A stretch of 64,000 nucleotides of DNA from the NCBI RefSeq assembly GCF_002775205.1, contig NC_036445.1, positions 30,319,453 through 30,383,452 on the forward strand, read 5' to 3'. The notes under the pieces were generated by a model, which worked only from the letters and a program-made list of their open reading frames with translations, was not told where the DNA came from and made no database searches. Positions 39,330 to 52,622 of the stretch are shown one piece after another. The translations under genes were made by a program, and so were the position numbers. Origin of the DNA: Xiphophorus maculatus. Lineage: Eukaryota > Chordata > Actinopteri > Cyprinodontiformes > Poeciliidae. Each line of letters opens with the position of its first letter. Within the stretch, counting starts at the first letter, position 1.

Positions 39330-40304
39330 GTAAGAGCTACAGCAGACACACAGCTGGATGCTTCAGTGTAGCATGTTTAGAACCAGAGCGGGTCCTGCTG
39401 CTGGCTGTCATCATATTGTCAAATATGAATGAAAAATGCAAGTAAAAGCTGAACATTTTAAATTTATATAAACAACTATAGGCACTTGATTGTTAGCTCT
39501 TTACAATCTGGTACAAAACACGTTTAAAAATAGCATTCTGTATAGAAAGAAAGTAAAAAAAATAAATAAATAATGTTTTTATTTACTGGCACACCGGGAC
39601 AGTCCCATTAGAGGATCCATGTTTATCTCCCCCTGCACACCATGAGGGGGATGGGATGGTCAGGGAGGGAAAAACCGGTTTAAAGCTCTTTTAAAGCTGG
39701 AGACCTGCAGCAAAAAGAGGAGTCTTGGGTTCATCACATCTCCATGACAACCATTAGACTCCCCCTACATGCCATCTGGTTTCTGTGGTGTGATGCCAGG
39801 AAAAAATATTTTTCTTTCCTACCATCACAAACGTAGGCATGTGGAGCATATAACCTCAGTCGGAACTGAGACTCAAATTGAGTTTCTGGTTATGTAGAAA
39901 AACAGCTTATCCACATCTTTACCAGAGCTGCCAATAAATGTAGATGGAACGAAGGAATATTTTCTAATTTTGTGTGCATCGTTTATACACAATCCTGCAG
40001 TTTACTTTTAGAAGTGAAAGTACAAACAGCTGACCTCCAGTCAGTAACCATCAAAAGCAAACATTATTTGCATTCATATTACAACTGAATAATGTACTGA
40101 ATCACAAAAGTCAATCCAGTATTAGTTAACAATCGCAAACGACTGCCTGGACACCATATTTGGTAGAATATTACTGTATATTTCATTAACATTTCAACTG
40201 CTGTGCTTTTAAACTTGGCGGTAAACTCTTAGTGTCAATAATTGGAAACTAGGTTGGATAACTTTAGAATTCAATAAGCATAAATTCTGGGTTGAACAAG
40301 CATT

Positions 40305-40908
40305 TTAAAGGGACAGTATTATGTAAAATGGACTTGTTTTGAGTTTTTGCAATGTGTTATGATATTAATCTCTTATCAAAACACACCTAGAGTGTTGCTT
40401 TGATTCTTTCATGCATGTTTGAGAAATCCTTTAATCTCCATGGCAACCATTCGGCTGCGGAAAACACGCTGGTGAACATTTGAGGACGTACCTTCTCCTC
40501 GGAGCTGCAGTTTCTGATTCTGCCTCACAGATCAGCCCTCCTCCATCACTCCGCCACTCAGCTCCTTCAGACTAGCCAGCAACAATTAGCAACACCTGGT
40601 GGAACGACGCATTAGCTGAGCTCATTATAGGAGCTACTTCTCAATGCAACGCTGGTAAAAATATTAAAGGCTCACTAGAGGAGCCATGTTGTGATGACTT
40701 ATTGGTAGAGTTTCAGAAAGAGCAGTTTTTTTTTAAAGAGACAGAGACCCAATTTCAAGGCACTGAGATATGAAGTCTAATTTCTTTTAAATCACATTTC
40801 ATATATATCGCATTTTCTTAACAACTGAAGTTAAGATCGTTTCTTGATTGTGCTATAAAATTACAGCACAATCTGTTGGCTGGAAAATACATAATACTAC
40901 CCCTTTAA
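40305..40908 (-). mobile_element. piggyBac-like MITE family, full-length copy
   Basis: TTAA is present at both ends (40305-40308 and 40905-40908). Just inside are inverted termini agggacagtattatgtaaaa and, reverse complemented, aggggtagtattatgtattt. There is no coding capacity. The TTAA duplication fits piggyBac-type insertion, but the superfamily is inferred only from that. Confidence 0.65.
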
Positions 40909-41907
40909 GACACAGTGGTGTTCTGCTGCAGTCAGATGGGAGGTGTCAGGAAGGTTCCTCTCTAGATGTCTGGCTGATGTTTACTGCCACCTGTCATTCA
41001 GAAATCACCATTCATCAAGACCGAATGTTCACCTCCATGTGACCTCTGGTCAAGGTGCTGCAGGGCCGTCATGAAGCTCTACACATGAAGTGTGTTTCAT
41101 ACATCTCCCTTTCATTATTACTTTCTAACAGATATCAGGAGAACTTGTTTTAGCGTATTCGCTACAGAAACAATTGTGTGTGTGCTTTTAAACCCTGCAG
41201 GCAGCTGGTCACATTAACTGGAGGTCACCTCTGTATCAGCACAGATATTCACAAGTCATTTCTTCTCATTCTAGATCTGTTTTGTGGCCCTGAAGTGTTG
41301 TTGTCTTTGTGAACACATGAGGACAATAAGCACCAAGACAAACCAGTGTGCCCCTATTGAATTATACCTTTCACTCCTGATTACACGATACTCTGATCTC
41401 TGGCAAAGTCAAAGTAAAAGTCAAGTCCCTAGTGTTTGTTTTTGTGACTTGGGTGCAATTCAAGTCCTAGTCTAGACCTGCTTATTGTTTACTTAACAAA
41501 AAAGTTCACATGATGACATACTTTGTGTTTCTTACAAGTTAGCTAGGTTAGAAATAATCGCAAGCATATGATGTAATGAAGGACGACCTAGTCTGGGTCC
41601 ATCTAAAAGTCTTGTTTTCCTAACAGGGTTGTTTTCGTAGCACACCTCCACTTTGATATGCACTTCTGTTCTTGTCTTCAGAGCCATTCAGGGGGATTTA
41701 TTTGCCTATTTTCTTGGAACTGCAGCGCCTCTCTGTGAAGGAGAGCGTTCAGTTGCCTTCTGGGAATGTTCTTTTTCTAGGAGGATAATTCAGTTCACTA
41801 CTTTGTGGATGTGGAAACCCATGAATATGAATTGATTTGCATGTTTTTTTTGTGCTGGGTATATTAAGACCTAGTGTGTGGTTGAGTGCTTTGTTATAAA
41901 GGAACTC

Positions 41908-41996
41908 ATAGTCTGTTAGCATTAACAGACTATGTTAGCATTAACATAGTCTGTTAGCATTAACAGACTATGTTAACATAGTCTGTTAGCATTAAC
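41908..41996. repeat. Self-complementary tandem repeat
   Basis: Alternating copies of atagtctgttagcattaac and its inverse cagactatgtta. The unit atagtctgttagcattaaca, then gactat, folds with perfect 11-base arms around gcat. Confidence 0.85.
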
Positions 41997-43324
41997 TTCA
42001 TAGCATTCTTCTGCAAAGATGCATCCAAATGTTTGTTCACAGGAGGTTATAAATGTGCGAGTTGGTTGGTGATCATGTCAGAACGGCCTGCTCCCCTAAC
42101 CCTGTCCCGAATGTCCCCTCAGCAGGAAGTACGTCTTGGGTTAAAACCTACGAAAGTCTTCACACCCCTGTTAAAATGGCAGTTTTTTTGTAATGTGAAA
42201 AATGAGACCACGATGAACCTATTTCAAATGTCCACTCAGCATTTTCCACTGACTTTAACCAACTTTTTGTTGTTGTTTGTTGTTGTTTTTAATGAGCTAT
42301 TTAGAAATAAAGTTATGCTTTGGATTAGTGGCTGGATTCATATTTAACATGAACTTTAAAGGCTTTATCTCACCACTAGGAACAAGAGATGAAAGGGATT
42401 TTGACGCTACCCTAACAGTTTGTGAAATAAATATATGTATGACACATGAGGTCACCACTGGGGCAGCATGGTGAGAGGAAGAGCTCAGCTGTACACACAG
42501 CAGCATATGGCTCTCTGCTGAAGTGTAAGCAATGAGGAGAGCTGCAGTGTTTTATCAGAAATAGACTGGGAATTATTAGGAGGATCATGCTGTTGTCTGG
42601 GGGTGTATTGACACTTTGCAACTATGTCAATCATGCTGAGGCACCATGATGGACTTCAGAAATTAGGGATTGTGACTGTGATCGTTTTCCGAAGTTGTTT
42701 TTGACAGTGTATCTATGGCTTCTATTTGTTCGAGTCAAGCTAATTTGTCTATGGAAGTAGCACAGCTAGCTGGGACTCATAAATGGCGAAATTTACAAAA
42801 GTTAGAAATAGCTAGCTTAGAAACCGACCCACAACTTCTTCCTCCTGGCATGTTTGTCGATTTGATCAAATTTGCCTGAATTCACAGTGTTTCCTCTCAC
42901 ACCAGAGACTTAGAAGGGTACAAAAGTCTGGATGCTAACCTTTTTTCCCTATAGGGTAGACTACATGATGGTGGGGCATTTTGTCCTTGGTTTCTAATGA
43001 TAGTCGCGTAGCTTTAGCATAATGCAATATTTAATTGTATCTTACTAATCTTACTTATTTATGAAGTATATGAAAATGACTCTTCTTACCTTGTAAAAAG
43101 TGTTCACTGCAATTCCATAAATACGCCGATTGTCAGTCCTTATGATTGACGGAGCTATCCATCACCGTCTTCTGTCTCCATCAAACGGTTTAGGATAAAA
43201 TGACAAGTTTGATTTGCACCCTTGTCTGTTTTGTGCAGTCGATCACTCAGCACCCTATTACCATTTTTACAACGAAATCAACTAAATAAATATGATATTA
43301 GGCAACAAACTGTCATTTTTTTTG

Positions 43325-43650
43325 ACAAGCTTGTGGTTGTTTTCACACCAGATAGTGTTCCAAATTGCAACCAGGACCAAAATTGCAAAAGTTGTTGCAT
43401 TTTTATCTGGTGCTGTTCGCTTTCACACTGCACTGACAAACAGTCCAAACTAACTGAAAAACCTTTTCACCTCCTCGCCTGTCGTGGTGCTGCGCCAAGA
43501 ACTACGGAAGAATATGAAGGATATTACAGAAAAATCTCAGAAGAAGGACCAGAGTTTGTTTTTGTGGTAGAGTTTGATTGTGCATTCACAACTCCCCAGG
43601 TGAGCCGGACTTTGTAGACAAACTACAGTTCAATTAAAGCGGACTAAACA
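43325..43650 (-). repeat. Dispersed repeat family B, copy 3 (inverted)
   Basis: The reverse complement aligns with copies 1 and 2, for example tggtgctgcgccaagaac against gttcttggtgcagcgccacc. It carries more sequence at the right end (to about 43670). It lies in the POMGNT2 first intron. Confidence 0.6.
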
Positions 43651-46324
43651 GGGCTGAGTTGAATGCACTCTTACAGAAGTTTAGGTTTTGACGTTTGTCA
43701 TGGCACAGTGGGTCGCTTTCTGAAGAGTGTGATGTGACGTGCAAAGGGTTAATGAGCCACAAAACTAGAGCTGACTGAGCAGCCATTGGGTGATATATTC
43801 TCATTTGTAGTTAATTTGGTATTCATGGGAAATAACCATTTTGCAGTTGCAATGCTTAGAAACGTCATTATTAATTAATTAATCATGTTCATCGTACTAA
43901 CATAAGTTTAAAGCATGGTTGGGTCTCTCAGGAAGAGTGTAGGTATTTACAGAGCGATCCCAAACGCCATTCCTTATGGCTGCTTATTTACTAGGATTGA
44001 TTATTTTTCCCTTGTTGTTTTGTATAATAAGATTGAATAATGTGACTGTAGATGAATTTACTGGATAACACGTGTTAGCAGCCAGTTCAGAGCACAGCTA
44101 ATGAGCTCCCTAGCCACCGCAAATACTGGGAGTCCATTCTAGCTTCTAAAACTATCCAGCAGTCCCAATTAGTTCTGTTTATAGACTGTTTTCTTATCTA
44201 AAATCAGAATAATTGTTGTCTCCATACACATTTTTGTTACTTCTTTGCTCTGTAAGACGTCTTCTGAAGATGTTCCTGTGATTGTAGGAAAGTGTGTGTT
44301 CTGTGCTCCTGCAAGTTTACACTTCCAACATTGACGTGTAAAACTCAGGTTGCAGCGATGTCATTTTGACCATCTCTCTTTTTAAACAATAGGTTTCTTT
44401 GTTTTCTCAGAACACCCACCCAGGTTCAGTGGTGAGATGCGATCTAAAAAAACCTGCTAAAACGTCGCCGTTTCTGGCAGGTTGTCAGGTGCTCCTGGGG
44501 TTTCAACATTATTAGTGTGAAAAGTCCAAATCTTTCATAAAAAGTGTTTGCATTCAGATGACAGTGCAGCTGAAAAATAGAATTTAGCCAATTGTTCATG
44601 TCAGTGTGGACAACATGTTCTTGAGCTGCTTCTTTTCCCTGCTTGTAAGTTATAAATATGGCATCAAGAATGAAATCTATTTCTGGGTTTCACCTGTTTT
44701 TCTGTGTTAGTTTGACATCCAGACATCCGTGTCATTCTTGGTGCAAAGAAAGATACGGCTGCTCAAACTGACGTGCATGAAGATGCACTAAATAATGAGA
44801 AACAGGACAGAAATGGGCAGTACCCGTGCTAATACCAGTGTCCTACTAGAAACCAGTGTCTTTTAGTGTGTATGCAGGACACTTGGACACCGTAGTGGAA
44901 ACGTGTATTTCTTGTTTTGGTGCTACTTCTCCAAATGCTCCTCCTGCTCTCTGCTGGAGTCATGTTCTGCAGGGTTTTTTTTGCCAACATTTCATTTTCT
45001 TCCTTTTTGTCTCTGTCACTTAAACATTCAGCAAAAAGCCCACACCAGCCCATGTACCCTCAGAGGAAAGAGACACCATGAAGCAGTATGCTATAAGTCA
45101 AGTACTTAGCCTTAGCTTGCAATAGACAAGTTGTCAGACATGTGATGTGTCAAATATAGACCATGGGGGGTTTCTCACACTCACTGGCTGTTATTACCAG
45201 GCAGCCAGTGTTCTTTCCTGTCTCTTCCTCTGGAGCAGATGGCAAAGCTTTAACAGTCTGTCCTGACAGAAAGGGATGCAAAGTGAGAGAACGGGCATGA
45301 GACTTGTCTTGGTATAACCCAGTAATGACTGCTGGGCCATTAATCCACCACGGTGCCACGCTGAGGTCCAGGCAACTTGATCCAAGTTGACAGGCCATGT
45401 CAAGGTCTACAAATAAAAATAACATAAAATAACGACACATTGTCACGGTCAGCAGGTGTCTGGAAGGAAGGGAAACACTGGTCCAGACTTCGGCGAAACA
45501 CTTAGCTCCGAGTTGACCGCTGCTTTAGGGAAGCTTTTGAGCGCTTATGGAACTAATTGAAAAATGGAAGCTATGGGGATTTGGTGTAGAGAAAAACAGT
45601 TGGGTTGCTCCAAAGGAGGAAGGCTGGAAATCTGGGTTTGACCGTGCACTACTCCCCTCCCAGGACCCTCTGCTGCTGCTTTCCAGGATTCTGATTAAAA
45701 TGCATCAGACCCTCCAGGCTACCAAGAACCAACTCTACCAGATCATCACAGCACTTATCATCTCTACAACAAACAGACAACTACACAACAAATTATAGTT
45801 CCACACTAACCATGCAACCATTGTGGATCATTTTGTTCTTCCTCTTCATACAAGTTGATGTCCCTAGATCTAGGAGCCTGTGTGCTTACAGGACATGCTC
45901 TGTGATTTATCGATCAATTGGAACAGAATTTACAACTTGCAGCATTCACCTGAGCAATGCGCAAAGCATGAGGCTCAGTTTCTGTTATGATCCTCATGCA
46001 GCCTTTTCGAATCCATTCACTTCTTTCCAAATTAGCTCAGTTGTTGGCCATCCTCATCATTTTATTATCTGCATCAGATTCTGCTGAGCAACGATTGTCA
46101 GATCAGTGCGACTCTGGAAGTCCTTTTGGTGCTGCATCTCCCAGATTGTGTATCATCAGTGTATATCTGCAGTTAATAACTTGAATATTAGTTTATTGTG
46201 ATAATTATTAGTTTAAAAATAGCTTTGTTTGAATAATTTATTGTTTTACCATTCATTTTTGTATTTTGCGGTGTACAAAAAATCCCCAGTGTCCTAAAAT
46301 ATTAGTTGAACTCTAAACATTTCG

Positions 46325-46495
46325 TCTTGGTCTTGGAAGGTTGGATCTTCACCTTGGTCTTGGTAGGTTTGGCCCTGGTCTTGGTCTTGGAAGTTCTGGT
46401 CTTTGTCTTCACCTTGAAAGGTTGGACCTTTGTCTTGGTCTTGGAACATCTAGTCTTGGTCTTGGAGGATGTGGCCTCAGTCTAGGTCCTGAAAG
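46325..46495. repeat. Degenerate ttggtcttgg minisatellite
   Basis: About 170 bases of variants of cttggtcttgga and ggttggacctt. The LGLG-like open frame here is a product of the repeat. It lies in the POMGNT2 first intron. Confidence 0.8.
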
Positions 46496-47662
46496 AACCA
46501 TCCTTGACTACCCTTTGGGGAGTAGACTGATCAAACAGGAAATATGTGATCAGTCATTAACTACACTTCTACACTTCTCAGTTAAATATCCAAGATGACC
46601 ATCAAGATGTGAATCTTTCTGTTGTCTTTCATAAACCCAACGTTTCATTGCTTCATTTTTACTGTGCCTGCATTGTGCCTGTGTGTTTCCATTGGGTTTG
46701 AACTAAAGGGTGACCCTATTGCCAGTGACATTGCACTTGCTTGGATGTCAGAAATAGCTCAGGGACTGAACGGAAACAGTAGGGAAGAGACTGGTAGTGC
46801 TGTGAGAGCGCAGCAGCATGATGGCAACATGGGCAAAATGATTCAGTGTATGTGATAAAGGGGCATTTTGTTCAAAGCTTAGTGAATTAATTAATTACAA
46901 TTTCAGTATACACATGACTCTTACCTTAGTTTAGTTTGAGCCCCTGCTGAGAGACCAGCTTCTGACAGACACTGCAACATTATTAGTGCGTACTTCCATT
47001 TATCATTATTAGTGATTGCATGATGATGAATTGAACAGAATAAACTTGATGTAAGTCTGTTTAGCTAATTAGACTAGCACTTAAAGGGATATTTAGCATG
47101 CCAGTTGCTCTGTGTGTGCAGGCAGCTGCTGGCCATTAGCCGTTCCTTTGATTTGACGTCTCTCAATGACTCACTTGTTCTCTCAGTGTGCAGATGAGGA
47201 GAGCAGAGAGCAATGTTCCTTTCTGTGCCTGCTCGCAGTCTCATTTGTCCTGACATATCAGGATGGTCATAAGGCGAGGAGAATTGGTTTGCAAAAGAAA
47301 AGGGAGATTGTTTCTAAAGGTGACAGCTATGGCCACATGATTTAATGTCTGAATCCATCTTATATAAAGATGGAATATGGTCTGTGTATTGATTCTTTGG
47401 TTTTGCTTCACGAATATACCTACACCGTATTAGTGTCTTGCCCATTTTTACTCAGAGAATTGATTCAGAATATATATTTTTTGCTATTCAATAACGGGGA
47501 TACAAATGAATTTTCCCTCATCTCCGCATTCTCTTCTCTGTTTCAGGTCATCGCTTGGCAGTTAATGTTTTGCCACTTCCCTCTGAGGTTGGAGGCCAGT
47601 TGGAGTTGGGCGCTGGGTCCTCAGTGGCTGCAGTGATGCGAGCTTCTGTGGCGGGCTGCAGG

Positions 47663-49444
47663 ATGAGCTTGGGTGCGCTAATTAACGGGTTGCTCGTCTC
47701 CGTGATTGCAGCAATGCTTTGGAAGTACTCCAAGCTAAGCGAGCACGCAGCCTCCCTGGAGGAGGAGTTGCATATGACACAGCAGTCCAAGGAGCTCTCT
47801 CAGGCCCGCATCGACTACCATATTGCCCTGCAATCTCTCCAGGAACATGGCACCCGCATGGTGTGTACTGGCAAGATGCACACCGACCGCATCTGCCGCT
47901 TTGACTATTTGTGCTACTCCTCTGAGGCAGAGGAGTTTGTATTTTTCCACTCCAACTCCTCTGTCATGCTGCCTAATCTTGGATCTAGGCGCTTTCAACC
48001 TGCCCTACTAGATTTGTCCTCAGTAGAGGATCACAACACCCAATATTTTAACTTTTTAGAACTCCCAGCTGCCGCTTTAAAGTTCATGCCCAAACCCGTT
48101 TTTGTACCAGATGTGACTCTGATCCTCAACAGATTCAATCCGGATAACCTTATGCACGTATTCCACGATGATCTTCTCCCAGCCTTCTTTACCATGAAAC
48201 AGTATTCAGACTTGGACGATGAGGCACGTCTCGTGTTCATGGAAGGCTGGGGTGAAGGGCCACACTTCGACCTCTATCAACTTCTCAGCAGCAAGCAGCC
48301 ACTTCTTAAAGAGCAGTTGAGGAACTTTGGAAAGCTAATGTGTTTTACTAAATCTTATGTTGGTTTGTCCAAAATGACCACCTGGTACCAGTATGGGTTT
48401 GTTCAGCCACAGGGGCCCAAAGCCAACATTTTGGTTTCAGGGAATGAGATCAGACATTTTGCCAAGGCTTTAATGGAGAAAATGAACATAACAAGGCAGG
48501 ACGAGGCAGAGAAGGATGGAGGAAGCTCAGAGCAAGAGAGGGAGAGAGACAAGAAAGATGAATACATCGCTGTGTTTAGTCGCTCAACAACAAGATTAAT
48601 TCTGAATGAAGCAGAGCTAATAATGGCCTTAGCCCAGGAGTTCCAGATGAGAGTGGTTACAGTATCCCTGGAGGAACAATCTTTTCCTAGTATCATCCAG
48701 GTGATTAGTGCTGCTTCCATGTTGGTCAGCATGCATGGAGCTCAGCTTATCACCTCAATGTTTCTCCCCAGAGGTGCAACTGTGGTAGAGTTGTTCCCCT
48801 TTGCTGTGACCCCAGAGCAGTATACTCCATATAAAACCCTCGCCACTCTACCAGGCATGGACCTTCACTACATTTTTTGGAGGAATTCTAAGGAGGAAAA
48901 CACTGTCACCCATCCAGACAGACCGTGGGAGCAAGGCGGGATTGCCCACCTAGAAAAAGATGAGCAGCAGCGCATCCTGGCAAGTGCGGATGTCCCAAGG
49001 CACCTGTGCTGCCGGAACCCGGAATGGCTTTTCCGGATCTACCAGGATACTTTGGTAGACATTCCGTCATTCCTCGAGGTCCTCAAAGATGGCATGAAGA
49101 GTAAGCCTAGCCTGAAGAAAACAAAAACTGCCAGCACAGTTCACCCTGGCCGGGTCAGAGAAGCCCACTGTCAGACATCAGTACAAACCCCTAATGAGGC
49201 CAAACTCACAGTCTCTTGGCAGATCCCATGGAATCTAAAGTACCTGAAGGTCAGAGAGGTTAAGTACGAGGTATGGATCCAGGAGCAGGGAGAAAACACC
49301 TACATGCCTTATATCCTTCCTCAACAGAACTACACTTTCTCTGAGAACATAAAGCCCTTTACTACCTACCTGGTGTGGGTGAGGTGCATCTTTAACAAGA
49401 ACCTCTTAGGTCCGTTTGCAGATGTTCTGACATGTCGGACCTAA
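47663..49444 (+). CDS. pomgnt2: POMGNT2 (GTDC2), protein O-linked mannose beta-1,4-GlcNAc-transferase 2
   Basis: One uninterrupted coding exon of 593 residues (human 580 as I recall). The enzyme is an ER type II membrane protein that adds beta-1,4-GlcNAc to O-mannose on alpha-dystroglycan (core M3), needed for laminin-binding matriglycan. Visible features are the start [20 protein letters not shown] with a signal-anchor at ~4-20, a short Glu/Gln-rich coiled stem, a GT61-type catalytic domain including [15 protein letters not shown] (156-170) and HGAQL (358-362), and a C-terminal fibronectin III domain from about residue 500. Possible N-glycosylation sites are N98 (NSS) and N275 (NIT). Acceptor tttcag ends at 47546. 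An in-frame ATG at 47636 would add nine residues. I prefer 47663 because the hydrophobic anchor follows directly, as in relatives, and A is at -3. Arg157 appears to match human Arg158, a reported disease position. Confidence 0.96.
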   Translation: MSLGALINGLLVSVIAAMLWKYSKLSEHAASLEEELHMTQQSKELSQARIDYHIALQSLQEHGTRMVCTGKMHTDRICRFDYLCYSSEAEEFVFFHSNSSVMLPNLGSRRFQPALLDLSSVEDHNTQYFNFLELPAAALKFMPKPVFVPDVTLILNRFNPDNLMHVFHDDLLPAFFTMKQYSDLDDEARLVFMEGWGEGPHFDLYQLLSSKQPLLKEQLRNFGKLMCFTKSYVGLSKMTTWYQYGFVQPQGPKANILVSGNEIRHFAKALMEKMNITRQDEAEKDGGSSEQERERDKKDEYIAVFSRSTTRLILNEAELIMALAQEFQMRVVTVSLEEQSFPSIIQVISAASMLVSMHGAQLITSMFLPRGATVVELFPFAVTPEQYTPYKTLATLPGMDLHYIFWRNSKEENTVTHPDRPWEQGGIAHLEKDEQQRILASADVPRHLCCRNPEWLFRIYQDTLVDIPSFLEVLKDGMKSKPSLKKTKTASTVHPGRVREAHCQTSVQTPNEAKLTVSWQIPWNLKYLKVREVKYEVWIQEQGENTYMPYILPQQNYTFSENIKPFTTYLVWVRCIFNKNLLGPFADVLTCRT

Positions 49445-49995
49445 TAAACACAGGGCCTCCCTGTCAATTTCTACAACCTCACTGGAAGGAGCTGCTTGAT
49501 TAGATTTTGATTAGTCTTGGTAAATAAATGGTGTTGGTAAATAAATGGTCTGTCTTGGATCTTTGCAGTTCCAGGACAGACAAAGCCGACATGAAGACTC
49601 TCTCCGTCTTCACTGGAGGACTCCTCTACTACTGGGTGATGAAAACTGAAAAAGTTTATTTATTACATTTTCAAACGTCTCTACTGATATTACAAGAACT
49701 TAAATGAGCAGATGTATTTATGAGAAGAATATTATGAGATTTTAGGATTAGTCTATACACTGGATTCTACCTTTTAGAGTATGCAATGTAGCTTCTGTGT
49801 TGTAGGTGAAAGATGTTACGTAGATAAGCAAGGTTTTTACATTTTTCTGACTTGTCTAAAATGTGTGTGCAAACGGATGATTCCACAAATTACTCGTAAT
49901 ATACACAATCCATCCAAAATCAAACCAACTTGTTCTATATACTAAGTTTATACCTGCTGCATATTTTTCTAACTTAAATAAACTTTGTTTCATCA
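49445..49995 (+). terminator. pomgnt2: POMGNT2 3' UTR with likely poly(A) signal
   Basis: AATAAA at 49977-49982 is the likely cleavage signal and gives a 3' UTR of about 550 bases. Another AATAAA at 49443-49448 overlaps the TAA stop codon. Further AATAAA hexamers occur around 49522 and 49541. Confidence 0.45.
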
Positions 49996-50984
49996 GTCAG
50001 ATGGTTTGGAAATGTACACAGTCAGTCCTTTAAAGTATTTGGGAGAATTTTCAGTAACAGATTTTAGCCCATGCCAAACAAATCCTTCTTTTAAACTCTA
50101 TGTTCAGATATGTGTAAAACACTGCCTATTCTTAGCTTTGTTAAATGTTATAATTTACCTTGATGTGAAAAGTACATACCTCCATATCTGCTTCAGTGTT
50201 TTTTTTTCTTGTCTCATTTAAATATTTCAAATCATCAAATATTAATATCTGATCATTAAAAAAAAAACAGACTGAATACAAAAAAGACAGTTTGCAAGTA
50301 ATGGTTCCAAAAGTTATCCAACCCAACTGTTTACCTACCAAACCTAATGACTGTTTCTTCTGCCCTTACCAACAACTGCCATGAAGAGTTGTTCATACCA
50401 GAAGACTGGTAATGAGTCTTTTCATCACTGGAATCTAGACTTTAACTTGGCCACTCCAAAAAGCCTTTTTAAAAGCATCAATAAATTGACTTGCTAGTGT
50501 GTTTTGGATCCTAGTTCTGCAGTATGTGCTTAAGTTCAATATCACACACTGATTGCTAGACGTTCCAGCATTTTCCCTACCATTATCCAAGGGAGGCGCC
50601 CCACCAACATGACCAGCCGTCCGCCCATAGAAGAATGACATAGGTGTTCACAGTTAGGTCAGATCACATCAGGACATCTTTCTGATTGTACGTGGTTGCT
50701 CTGCTACTTTCAACTCTAATCCTAACCCTACCCCTACTTTCAACTCTAAACTCTCAAACTAGGTTTATAGTTAACTGATTAGCCTACGGTAGCCTTGCGC
50801 GGTTGTCAGGGCCCTGCTCGTGCACTTCCGAACTTTTGTAACTTGGCATGGGTCGCTCATTTGGAGCAGGTTAACCTGTACCGATATTTATAAGAACCCT
50901 CTACGAGGGCTCATTTTTGGAAAATACTACACATCTAACATAAAAGCCACACTGCTTGCTTGGCAAACTTAAAGTGTAGACTCA

Positions 50985-51206
50985 GCATCCTGAACGCCTC
51001 CCTGGTGAGGTGTTCCAGGCACGTCCTACTGGGAGGAGTCCCAGAGGAAGACCCAGGACATGCTGGAGGGACTAAGTTTCACAACTGGCTTGGGAATGCC
51101 TTGGGATTTTCCCCAGAGAAGCTGGCCCGAATGGCTGAGAAAAGTCTGGGTCTCCCTTAGGCTGCTGACCCCAGGTAAATGAAAAGCAAGTGATAGATGG
51201 ATGGAC
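50985..51206 (+). mobile_element. LINE 3' end fragment (endonuclease/RT-type element)
   Basis: The run cctccctggtgaggtgttcc, then gaggaagacccaggacatgc, and the end gatagatggatgga match the well-known 3' part of a fish LINE (from memory). In another frame it gives RPRGRPRT-like residues with stops. The family label (L2 or Rex/RTE type) is uncertain. Confidence 0.55.
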
Positions 51207-52580
51207 ATTGTTACTACTAACCATCAACTGTTTTTCCCTCCCCCATGACAGTGGTCTTTGTAATGAAATACATGATACTTACTGAAAAAGATGCAGTAGA
51301 TAAAGACTGACAGATAGAAAGAGACTGAAGGATAGAAAAGACTGATAAAAAAAAAAGTTAGTTCAAGCAGCATTATTTCACCTGGCAGTATTCAGTATTA
51401 AGCGATGCCTTCCTCGACTCCATTTTCATTGTAATAAAACTTACCAGCCCAACAGATTTCCTTTCAACTGTTATGGGTTGCCTGTCAAATGTCATCATTT
51501 GCAGATAAATTGCAGTGCCGTGCTTCTCCTTTATGTCATTGAATTAAAGTGTTTGGTAGATGAGATTTAGCAAGATATTTCTATGGAAATACAAGATGGA
51601 CAAAACACTGCCACCAGCATAAGTTCCTTTGGTTAGTGCATGCTTAACAGAGATTATTTGAAGACTTGGCAGCAAACGCAGGTTGTGGTGGATTAGATAC
51701 GTGTGTCTGTGCTGTTGGTTAGTTTTCTTTGTTTTCCTGCCACTCCTGTAGATGTGATGAGTAAAACCAGAATGTCTGTTTTCTACACTAGAAATAGATG
51801 GATTTTCCCCCCAAGAACTGTGAATCAATAAATAATTTTTTGTTACAGTATGTGTCTTTGCCTGTTGAATGAGTTATTTAGTGTGTAAATATATAAATAT
51901 TTCATTAAGAACAGGCATTATCAATTATTTTCTCAAGACATTGCTGTAGCCTACACATCCTGGAACTAACACTGAGAGGCAATAAATCTTAAAATGTGAT
52001 TAAAAACACTTATTCAGTTGGAGCGCTAATAAAGCTGGGCCTTTGTTGAACTGAATAAGTTCATATAGCGGAACAAGACATTAATAATACATTTTACTTG
52101 TAGGCACCTTTCTTGACACTCAATGTTATCTTGTATAATTTAACATAAAAACAAACACAAAATTGAAATACATAGTAAAAATTAAGTACAAAATAAGATT
52201 TAAGAAGACAATGCAATTACAATCAAAGAGCGCAAGCTACCTGAAACAGATGAGTTCTGAGTTTGGACTTGAAGTGTGGCAGAGTGGATGTTACGGAGAT
52301 CGGATGGGAAAATGTCTTATTTATTCTGAATCGTTTTTATTTTCAAACCTGATGTGGAAAGAAAACAGTAGCTGACTTTTAGTTTTTCCTTCCTTTCTCT
52401 GCCTTCTGCTTGGGTGCTGCCATCTTAAATGATCAGTGCTGCCACCAGTGCTTGCCTCACCTATAGGTCAAGGCAAAATTAAAAATAAAACGTGCAAAAT
52501 TGGCCTGGTTTGATCTCATTGAAGAACAAACGTATGAATACACAAGGGTCAGGACTTTGTCATGCAGTGGAACATCTTTG

Positions 52581-52622
52581 AACATATTTTTGATTGATTT
52601 AAAAATCAATCAAAAATATGTT
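52581..52622. repeat. Near-perfect 42-base hairpin
   Basis: The arm aacatatttttgattgattt is followed by two bases and its exact reverse complement. Confidence 0.9.

Larger units (their letters stand above)
39330..47546 (+). other. pomgnt2: Putative POMGNT2 intron 1
   Basis: 8.2 kb with one full piggyBac-like MITE, family B copy 3, the self-complementary tandem repeat and the ttggtcttgg minisatellite. The 83-codon frame at 45547-45798 and others have no recognisable motif. Confidence 0.5.

Noticed and set aside
45547..45798. 83-codon frame in the putative POMGNT2 intron
   Set aside because: No motif or splice support; possibly a transposon remnant but unassigned.
46341..46598. 85-codon frame with LGLG motifs
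   Set aside because: It arises from the ttggtcttgg minisatellite and has no homologous feature.
47555..47662. Extension of the POMGNT2 frame to 47555
   Set aside because: It begins with TTG, not ATG, just after the splice acceptor. The ATG at 47663, or less likely 47636, is the plausible start.
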